Shown here: piece after piece, positions 54,860-64,000 of the stretch
Numbering within the stretch: position 1 is the first letter of the stretch
Layout of the letters: each line of letters begins with the position of its first letter
Assembly (NCBI GenBank): GCA_019843655.1
Contig: JACDQD010000004.1
Coordinates: 6,076,001 to 6,140,000, forward strand
Reading direction: 5' to 3'
Origin: Lethocerus indicus
Taxonomy: Eukaryota > Arthropoda > Insecta > Hemiptera > Belostomatidae
DNA: 64,000 nucleotides
The notes under the pieces: generated by a model
Told to the model about the DNA's origin: nothing
Seen by the model: the letters and a program-made list of their open reading frames with translations, nothing else
Databases searched by the model: none
Made by a program: the position numbers and the translations under genes

Positions 54860-57395
54860 GAGGTTTATTCTGTACAACCACTTACTCAATTTAAGTTTGA
54901 TCGCAGGCTTGGTAGACTCCCTCAAAATTACGATTCATTAATATTAAAAATAAAAATAAATGAGATATGTAGCGTTTCGTTTCGCCACGTATGTCTCTAG
55001 CTATTTGTGTAAAGTCAACCTTCTACCTCTCTTGTCCGTACCATCTCTCCAACAATCCTTCAAATATTAATTTGACTGCGTAAGATCACGGTAGAAACAG
55101 AAGTGTACATTCGCCGCTGAATAAAGAATCTTTACTTTTTCGCACCTTGATTGATTCTGTGGGTTTGTATTACAAAGGCCGAAGCGCATTATAGAGGGAG
55201 GATGGCGAGGGAAGAAAAAGGGGTTTTCTAAATAAACTTTCAACAGCTTTATTACACCAGTCCATCCTTTCTGTTTACCAGCCGTTTTCCTATCGATTGG
55301 TCGTCCAACTCACTAACCCTCGCCCCTTTTCTCTACTTCTCTACTTGTTGCTACCGCCGACTTCTCCTAGGTTAGTAATTTTTGAATGACAGAAAGATTC
55401 GTAGGGGCAGTCTGGAATGATTCGCTATGTCAGTAAGTCCGCTGACACGAGAATCACAACGGATCGGATTAAATTTCATTCGCATAGATTAGATTGTATT
55501 ACTAGTTTAACCGGTGGGTTTAAAGCAAAAGTGAGGATATGTTCCTTCGAACAGAACGAAATTCAATAAGAGTCATCTATAAAGTACCACAGATATATTC
55601 CCTTATTGCTCTACTGGTTTTTAATGTGATTTACATTTGGAAAATATAGGTATAAACAAGAATCGGGAAATAATAAGCTAGGTGGACAAGGGGAAAATTG
55701 TATGATACTTGCATACTGTTTGGGGTGGGAACCTTTAATGCCATACCCGACTAGTTACGAGAATATTTTTCTTGCTGGTAACGCGTAAGAAGAGCGCGTT
55801 TCCTCGAGTCAGCGGAGGGTAGGCGCCCCTCATACTTTAAAATAGATGTCAACCTAGCGTGAGTGAAGTGTGATGTGTCGTGGGGGCTGGCTACGGGGAT
55901 GTGGGGTCTGTCCTGGGGAGGGGGTCTGGATCAATACATATTAAATTCAACTGGGGCGGTGGTCATCGTGGCACGGGGCCGGATCGATTCTATCGATCCC
56001 CAGTATCGAACCGTAATGGGGACGCGGAGTCGTGTAACAGCTAATTGGCACCGCCGCAGCGTTTAAAGTGGCATCGGCCTTTAAGGGCCGATTGCTATCA
56101 TTAAACTGGGATAACGGTCAGCTGTGTTATCGGTGGCCGGGAGTGGGCCCGGGACACTCTCCCGCTCCTCCCCCCCCCCACCATCGGCTGGCTATTAACC
56201 GTAATTACTGATAATGATTTCTTATCGGGCGCCGGCACACGATGGCACTGGCAGCTCTTAAAATGTGCGCGAATGGCCCCCCGACACGTCAGAATTACTT
56301 CTTAATAACGAAACGGTGAGGGGAGCGAGTGTTTCACTTCATGGAACAAATAATAATTTCTTCGCCCGAAGCGCCAAAGGACAACTGTTTCCTCGCTAGA
56401 GACATAATTTCAGTTCTGATATTTATTGTACTATAATTTACCAGATTTATACTGTAAGTAACCGAGTAACTACTGATAATGATGACAGACTGAGCGGCGT
56501 ATTCTATACATTGTTAATACAATTATTTTTAGGTATATATACATGTACCTATGAAGTATGTAAATATGAACGACTGAAGTCCCGCTCCGCACGGAGAACT
56601 TTGCAGAGTTCGATACGCAAAATTCTTCTATAAAAGAAAAAGATCTCGTTACCACCTTTACCCAGCATTGTGCGAGCTTTGTAATGTAATGCTATGAGCC
56701 TGCATTGAAACATTCATTATATTACAGCGTATAATTAATGCACTAAGTTTTCAATTTATTATTTTGTCGCTTTTAATATTGAAGCTTAAGTTCACGATTT
56801 AATTACATTAATACTTCTTCCACCTAACGACAGGATTCTTTTTTTTTAGCACCCCTCGAATGACTTTTCGATTAAATAAAAATGGACCGGCGTCTCTCAC
56901 TACTGGCCCAGGTTTGGTCGTGAACTGGGAAAGGGAATTTCATAAATCAAACGATGGGTTGGAATTAAGAAGTGTCTATCAAAGTGGTAACGATAAAGTG
57001 TGTACTTGGGCTAAAATAAGAGGCACAATCCAACGAAACAATTAAAATTAAAGATAATGCGCCGCCACCTCAAAGGGCCTAATTAAATTGAGGGAAGAAA
57101 TAGTCTCAGCGGTGGAGACAAGAGGCGGCATTAAAAACTTAAACAGGCGAATTAGGCCACATAATTCGTGTAGAAGAGTGTGCCGGGGTGTCGACCCTTC
57201 CCGCCCCCTGGGGAAATAACAATAATTATATGGTACTTGTCGAAATGAAAGAGTCCCGAAAATTGGCCGGCCGCCTCCTCCATTATCGTCGACACGGAAG
57301 CGGACACTGAAAGCCGAGAGCCCGGGGAGCCGGCCGAAACGGGCGGGTGGGTCCTTCATTAACTCAATCATGCAAATTGTAACCACCACCCCAGC

Positions 57396-57433
57396 CACAC
57401 ACACACACACACACACACCCACACACACACGCA
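57396..57433 (+). repeat. (CA)n microsatellite
   Basis: (CA)n with single CCC interruptions at 57418-57420, followed by GCACCCACACC. Confidence 0.95.
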
Positions 57434-59268
57434 CCCACACCACTCGTCCACTCTAATTAATATCATTATATAATTGGTGAGTCGTGCTTGTAGACGCGTC
57501 TGGGAGAACGGCTTCGGTGGGTGACTAATGCCGGGGAAATTTCGGAATGACGTAACCCATACTCTCCTTTACCGGTTTGATTCTAAACATGTTACGGATG
57601 AAAAAAGTCCGCCGCCCTTTTTAATTCAATAAAGGATAAATTGGGTGCTGGATCATGTGGGAATCTTTTTTCTTGATAATAAAGGAACATGTATATATGG
57701 TAATTGTAGGAGGGTAAGCTAGTGTTCGTAATATCATATCTAGTGAGATATTCTGTCTCCTCCTGTTGGAGTGATGATAACATTATATCTAGAATTAACG
57801 AATTCGGTGACTGTTACACTTGGAGAATTCGCAGGAGAATACATTTGCTCTCACCCCATACATAAGAAATTGTTATTACATAAAAATTATGATAAAAAAC
57901 GATGAATTCCCAATTCTAGGAAGTCAATCCTCGAACATAGAATAGCTACTGCATTCCTGTAATTATTGTCTTCCATTCTTTTATGATAACTAAATCATCA
58001 GAATCTTGTGGCATTTAAAATATAGATTAAAGCTCCATGGACCAAACCTGTCGACAAAACTTGGTCCGTAATTCTGGATTCCCTGTGCTCTGCACTTGCT
58101 CTCTAAATATATGATATATGCTACAGAAACCGGAGGACGACGGCTGGAAATGTGGATATTCAAAGACAGCTTTTACGTTGAACGCAAAAATATTGTATCG
58201 TTGTTTTTTCATAAATATTTCGAAATAAATCTGTGAACGTTGATGCTAGAAACTAAACAATGATTATGATGTAGTTTATATTAGTTGAAATTTTGTCGCG
58301 TTTGTATTAAAACATTATACCATTATTTCATACAAGTATTTAAATATCTAATTATATTTAAAACTCATTTTTCACCACAAAATAAAGCGCGTTTAATGGC
58401 TAATTTCGTAAAAAAGCAAGTTGAATATGACCTCCATCCACCTTACTTTATGTGGAAGGTAATAATTTATCAAGAAAACTTTAGTTCCGAAAAAGTTTAG
58501 GTCAATAAAGGTGAATGAGTCGAATGTTTGGACTGAGTGAGGGGTGAAGGGAGTTGGTGGCGGAGGGGGAGAGGAAGGGGGAGGGGACAATCGTTCACTC
58601 TTTTAACCGGAGGCCGGTAGAGGAAGGGCGTAAATTACAAAAGATCCGCCGTAAAAATCGAGCACGATAAAACAAAAGTCAAATCTCTCTCGTACGGCGC
58701 GCTACAGGGAGGGTGGGAGGGCTGAAACTCTTAATGCGACTAATAAAGTTGGTCGCGAAATGAACGTCATAAATTACATTTAAAGTTAGTAGGGTCTGTG
58801 GGTCTAGCACAGCACAGCACACTTTTACAATGCTTTGCCATCTGTTCATTTTTATGCCCCCGTCCTCCCTTCCCACCGCTCTAATGTCAGAGCAACCCCA
58901 CGTGCCATCCACCACCGGCGGCATCAACGACTATTTCAAACATTCGCGGACAAAGGCCACCACCAGTCGAAACCAAATGAATAAACTCCGAATTTTTTCA
59001 TTAAATAGGTACCTAGACCTATCCTCCAGGCCAGAATCAATAAGTCCTCAGATTTTATGCAAGGAGGAACGTTTGAGCAATGTAAAAAGTAATCATCCTT
59101 CGCTCTAGGTATCCTGTTTCACGGAAACTTTGCTGTGTTTGCTACAATTGGTTAGGCCATTCAATGCAACTGTTATATCTAATCCGATAGATTACACGCC
59201 CTTTATACCACTATTGCTTCAACTCGCGCTCCAACTGAATGCTCGAAGGTGGCAGATATCACCGCTGG

Positions 59269-59400
<132 letters not shown>

Positions 59401-60861
59401 AAGGAGGTGAAAGAAAAAAGGGCGTGAAAAACGATTTGAAAAGGGTTTGGAATCGCGAGAAAATACAATTAGAAAACGGTTCCCAAGCGGTCGTTTCGTC
59501 TCCATTAGAAACTTAAACGAATGCATTATCCACATTAAGCAGAGACAGAGTGAAATCTCAACGAAATCACGAAATTCAATTTTAGTTTTCTATTATACTG
59601 CAGTGTTTTCAAGCGAGAGTTTAGGCAAGCCGAGCGCATCCTAACCACATAGATTGTTGAAACAATGCTAGAAATAGGGTATTAAAAAGGCCGCGTACTA
59701 TGAGACTATGTTACCTTTGAAAGCTGTAAATCTTATTTTCATATTAGTGAACATATTTTTGTTCAGAACTGACCCCAAGGCTAAAGACATTTTTATCGTT
59801 CGATATTTTAAGTTATGGTCTATATTTGTTCATTTGTAGTTTTTGTATAAAATAGAAATGGTAGCAAATGTATGAATGGCAAGCGTGAATATAAGAGTGG
59901 GAGGGAATCTCGTACCATAAGTCATTTGAAAATGTACCAGACGTTGCTTGGCGCCCTGAAATAATGGCAATTCATCCATTATTCGACAAAAAGGGTAACA
60001 AATTTATCTTTTGGTTTATATATAACGACGAAATTGTGATTATTACATTGCAGGACTCTTGTTATTTGTATGGTAGTGTACCGCAAACACTCGAAGCCAC
60101 CTTAAAACAGAGTCCAACATATATTTATATATCACATTTTTGAACCCGAAACTGCGAATAACGCTTGGATATAAAAGCAAAAAAATGGTGATCGTGTTCT
60201 GTACATTTTTCCAGCTTTCATCGACCCTTCGGAGGGGCCGTGTTCCGGGGGGAGAATCGATTTAACAGAAAGGCGAGAGGGAGGAAGGTCGGGAGGGAAA
60301 GGCGTCGTTACTGTAAAGCCCAAGGGGGCTGGCATCCCCTAGCAGGTATTAGTTGAAAGGGCGGCTAGGTTAGGCTGGACACGGCCCAATTAATAGAATT
60401 TCGGCAGAGAGCCACCCCTCTCAGGTATTACGAGAGTTGATTCACTACCCCAGAGGAATTTATCGGATAGACCGAGGGGGGCTTACCTGAAGCCCATCGG
60501 CGGGAAACTAAGTGTCCCACCTCGCCTATATGCAAAATGACGGCACCGGCTAACGTATGGCTTTTACCGGTTAGATATTAGGGCTGACGAGGCGGAAAGC
60601 TTAAATATCTGGCTCATTTTCTACGTAAAAATTAAACCATCCGATTATACACCATAGAATTAATACAATGACATTTACAAGCCCACTGTAGATAAGAACT
60701 TAGTTTTTACTATACAGTAAAACAGAGATCGAATTATATTAGTTTCAAAATTATAATACAATTACTGATCTCAGTAATTAAATAGACTGAACGGGTCCAA
60801 AGGGGCTGTAAGTGAATGGTAGTTGATGGAATGATGAAATTACTATAGTCGGAGATATCAA

Positions 60862-60975
60862 GCTACACCCATTTATCTGCCAAAGATTTACTGGACAGCA
60901 AAATGGCCTTTGACTCAATATGGATAGAGGCTGACTCTTCTACAAAATCATAAGCCAAACTCGGCGCGATTATGG
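60862..60975 (+). pseudogene. Degenerate non-LTR retrotransposon RT fragment (motif A region)
   Basis: Codons from 60888 read LLDSKMAFDSIWIE. This matches the RT motif A block of Jockey/I-type LINEs, where the pattern is (F/L)LD-x-x-x-AFD-x-(V/I)W and the aspartate binds catalytic metal. A one-base frame change just after it restores a segment reading L-F-Y-K-I-I-S, the usual next block (G-L-x-Y-K-L/I). Beyond about 60975 I see no clear RT similarity. The fragment is short, frameshifted and surrounded by AT-rich non-coding DNA, so it is a relic. It is a different RT block from the remnant near 5.8 kb, so the two cannot be compared directly as copies. Confidence 0.6.
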
Positions 60976-61475
60976 ATAGACTAGGTTTCACTCTCAAAAT
61001 TATGCGGTAAACTCACACTAGGATGAATTGATTAACTATGCATTCGTTTCTTTTATTTTGATGTAATTTAAATTATAGTAATAATAGATAACACTTCTTA
61101 ATAAAAGGAAATACTCTTTAAATACAGGATATCATGTATGGTTATTCTGATTTCAAAGGTATATTATGTCTGTAGAGACACACATTCTATGATATAATAT
61201 AAAAAAAAGAAGTGATTTTATCTGTTCGTGTTTAACACGATTTATAAACCAGACTGTATACCAAGTAAACAACCCTCATGAAACAAGACGTTCACTCAGA
61301 TAGGGAGTATGTATATTAAAGGGGTACCCAGGTAATAGGTATCAGGATAAGGTCTCAGGGATTAGGACAAGGATCAAATCCCAAGGGGAAACCGTCCTAG
61401 AAGGGGGATATTAGATTAAACGAGGCTCCACAGTGCCTAGCTATGACACGATGCAATTAATAGAATGACGACACT

Positions 61476-61506
<31 letters not shown>
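61476..61506 (+). repeat. (TC)n microsatellite
   Basis: About 15 CT units, followed by further pyrimidine-rich sequence to about 61560. Confidence 0.95.
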
Positions 61507-61508
<2 letters not shown>

Positions 61509-62513
61509 CCCTCCCCACTCTTTTATACTCTCTTTCTCCTTCACTCTCAACTCTCCCACTGTTATGTGGAAACGGGCCTAATTCACTCCTCATGGCTGCG
61601 TATTGGATAACAGCTATACCTCTCATCCCCTCTTGTTATTTGAGGCAACAGATGCCTCTGGTTCAATCCCGCCTTTTGATGAGGCGGCGGGATGGGTGGA
61701 AACAACTCCTTAGTTTCGGCGGAGGAACGAAGGGGGTCGAAGTAAACTATACAGGCGTTCCACTGGGGATGAGACCCGGGATCAGGTAGGGGGTGGCTTT
61801 ATTTTAAGAATGCGATAACCGATACTACCGTCTCCTACCCTCCCCCTTTCTGCTGAGTATGGGGGTGTACCTAAGGCTAAGATGTTGCCAGTCCTCTCTA
61901 TATGGTACATATTGAGATCATCTACTTCCCATGCCTTCACCCTCGCAATGATATTCCTTTTCATACAGACACTTCTAAAAATACCGAATATTTTTTGATG
62001 ATATGAAAATCACTCTGAAAATCATGCACACATATTTTGTTATACGATATTTATCGCAGATCTTTTGAATGGATGCGATTAATTTATGCGGAATGGAATA
62101 TTTTAATAACCTCTAAACTAGATGCAATATTTCCTTGGACTAAATAATTTTGAAGTCATACTCATTGTTGAAAAAGTGGTTTATTTGTAAATTACATAAA
62201 ATAAAAGTTACATAATTGTGATCTATTTAGTATATATCCTAACGAAACCATTTTACCATTTATCGGGCGCGGGGGTTACAAAAAACGTATGCGAAAAAAA
62301 GACGGCCCGTGATTGGGTCGGCTCTGAAATCTAATATAACAAGGGGTTTTGGAAAAATATGACCCGGAATGAATTGAACTTAATTTTGATTAATTGCTTC
62401 GGGGAGGCCGAAATGGAATGAAGGGAGGGGTGGCGAGAGCGGGGGAGGGAATAGCGCGCGGTCGGGGGATGATATTGATTTCGTTTAAATCAACCTGTTA
62501 ACATTGTCTACCA

Positions 62514-62515
<2 letters not shown>

Positions 62516-62576
<61 letters not shown>
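62516..62576 (+). repeat. (TC)n microsatellite
   Basis: About 30 TC units, then CACTCACTTCTCTCTCCC. Confidence 0.97.
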
Positions 62577-62580
<4 letters not shown>

Positions 62581-64000
62581 ACTTCTCTCTCCCTCCCTTT
62601 ATTGTCTCCCCGAAAATTCGAAATGTACGACTTTGTCCGTATTTAAACTGGTATGAATATTGCCAACATACGCTTAGGCACTCTCTTCAAAAACGACGAG
62701 TCGCGAACAATCAATAAATAATTCCGCAGTGGGATTACGTAATATTACGATTCTGCAATGCCACCATTAACCCTAGGAACAAAGCTGTAGATATTGCAAT
62801 AATGTTTACAGTGGGGCCGTTTAATTTTTTGGTTGAACGAACAAAGTGAGTTCCTGTCATTAAACTATAGGAACATACAAAAAATGTAATACTGTATGTA
62901 TACCTATCAATTCATTCCGTTTGTCATGAATTATTTCATATATATTATAACGATTGTATGTTAGAGGAGAACATACGAAATTACACATAGGAGGTGTAGT
63001 GAAATATGACTTAATATCACTCACTGCAGCGGTATTTTCCAATAACATATGGGAATAATATCAATAGTTATTATGTAAATTATAAATTGTTCAAATATGT
63101 ATAAATTAAACATATAGTGCTCAGACGTCCCAATCGTTAATTTTAATGATGAAATGTAATTAAAAAATACAAATATTAGCAAGAAATGTTAAATATAAAC
63201 TCGTCGTAACATAAAACGATATGGTTACAAGCGCTGCTTTTTACCCATGTTCTTGTCGAAATATGCTAGACTGTGACGCATACGGGAAATTGATTTCGGA
63301 GGTTGCCTGGAAAACTTGGTTTTTAATGTCCGTATCGGTACAAATAACGGGTGAAATGTGTTCACATATGTTATGGGCCGTGCAGGTTTCGGGTGGGTTT
63401 CTAGCACCCCCAACCTTTCGCCCGATCCCCCGCCCCGGTGAGGTCAGAAAGACAAATTAAATGGGCGCCCTATCGGCCCAGCACGATTTCAATTTCTTAC
63501 CGCAGAAGAGCACTACTGGACCGGCCGGGCATAATAAATTGGCGGCCCCATCGTAAACTGCCGGCGGCCGTATCGGGGGTGGGGAGGGCATCCCCCTATG
63601 GGGGTGTACGGCACTTAGGCCGGCTCCTTTTACATAGGCCACCGATTCCCTGTTATCTTGGTTAAAACCAATATCGGCGGTTAAATTGTAATCCCTACCT
63701 AGCCGAATTAACCACATAAGGTGTCCAACTGCTCAACGTATATAAACAAAACTGTTATATATCCGTGTAAAAGAAATTTGGCAAAAATTACTACTTACTG
63801 ATTACCCTGGTTGATCAATGGGTTATGGGGTACTAAAGAATCAACTGTTATTGGAGTCAACAATTTCATATCTTCGAGCGACCGGTCGGAAGTACATCGG
63901 ACCATTTAAAAAAGGCCTATGTCTGGAGGAAAGGCCGACCGAGTCCCGAGGGCTTCGATGGGAGTCGGCCCCCCTCCACCAGACCTCGGGGGTTTGGAGA

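Larger units (their letters stand above)
60976..64000. other. Non-coding DNA with GC islands
   Basis: GC islands lie at about 61640-61800, 62400-62470 and 63370-63660, and another GC-rich stretch begins at about 63880. A 36-codon ATG-started minus-strand frame at 63795-63905 runs into a good donor sequence but has no recognised product. Confidence 0.5.

Noticed and set aside
54788..55000. 70-codon plus-strand ORF just upstream of the RRM2 exon
   Set aside because: It is antisense to the gene within its intron, with no recognised motif and an AT-rich start.
60487..60600. Minus-strand CAG|GTAAGC donor after an open segment (AGAVILHIGEVGHLVS)
   Set aside because: No acceptor before the in-frame stop and no recognised motif. 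GC-rich stretches often stay open by chance.
61630..61690. Possible tRNA B-box GGTTCAATCCCGCC next to a GAGGCA/TGCCTC hairpin
   Set aside because: No A-box at the right distance and no cloverleaf; treated as chance.

Overview
The window looks like nuclear DNA of an arthropod, most likely an insect. It has no bacterial-type gene density, no operons and no long ORFs. It does have canonical spliceosomal junctions, long dinucleotide microsatellites, degenerate non-LTR retrotransposon pieces and a foldback DNA-transposon element. The one protein-coding gene I can support is on the minus strand: two exons (54740..54665, then 45293..45191) that join in frame into most of RRM2 and the start of the following linker of a TIA-1/TIAR-family RNA-binding protein (Drosophila Rox8). 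The peptide follows the insect version of the family (DCRVVRDP...FVSFVKKAEAES...TNWATRKPPAPK) rather than the vertebrate one. The exons are separated by a 9,371-base intron. I found no other exon of the gene, so flanking introns may account for much of the rest of the window.

Layout. 1-5.7 kb: non-coding, with GC-rich patches. 5.7-6.0 kb: broken LINE reverse-transcriptase remnant. 6.0-8.8 kb: very AT-rich. 8.8-19.8 kb: AT-rich DNA alternating with CpG-containing, G/C-run-rich islands, several able to form G-quadruplexes. 19.85-20.25 kb: a ~400-bp foldback/MITE-like palindrome. 20.3-37 kb: more of the same mosaic, with a (TA)n tract and purine tracts. 37.4-43.4 kb: three long (AG)n/(TC)n microsatellites among GC islands. 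44.2 kb: a decayed relative of the foldback element. 45.19-54.74 kb: the two Rox8/TIA-1 exons and their intron, which holds a three-copy ~130-bp tandem repeat rich in nuclear-receptor half-sites, a tRNA-like Pol III box pair and two diverged duplicated blocks. 54.74-64 kb: non-coding, with (AG)n, (TC)n and (CA)n tracts and a second LINE RT remnant near 60.9 kb.

No multi-gene system, CRISPR array, operon, rRNA gene or intact tRNA gene is visible. Most predicted ORFs are short, start at arbitrary codons, or come from simple repeats and GC islands. The best leads are the foldback element and its distant relative, the tandem repeat with clustered AGGTCA-type motifs, the paired diverged non-coding blocks in the large intron, and the strong GC-island/AT mosaic. 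All percentages and similarity judgements are by eye; no database search or alignment program was run.
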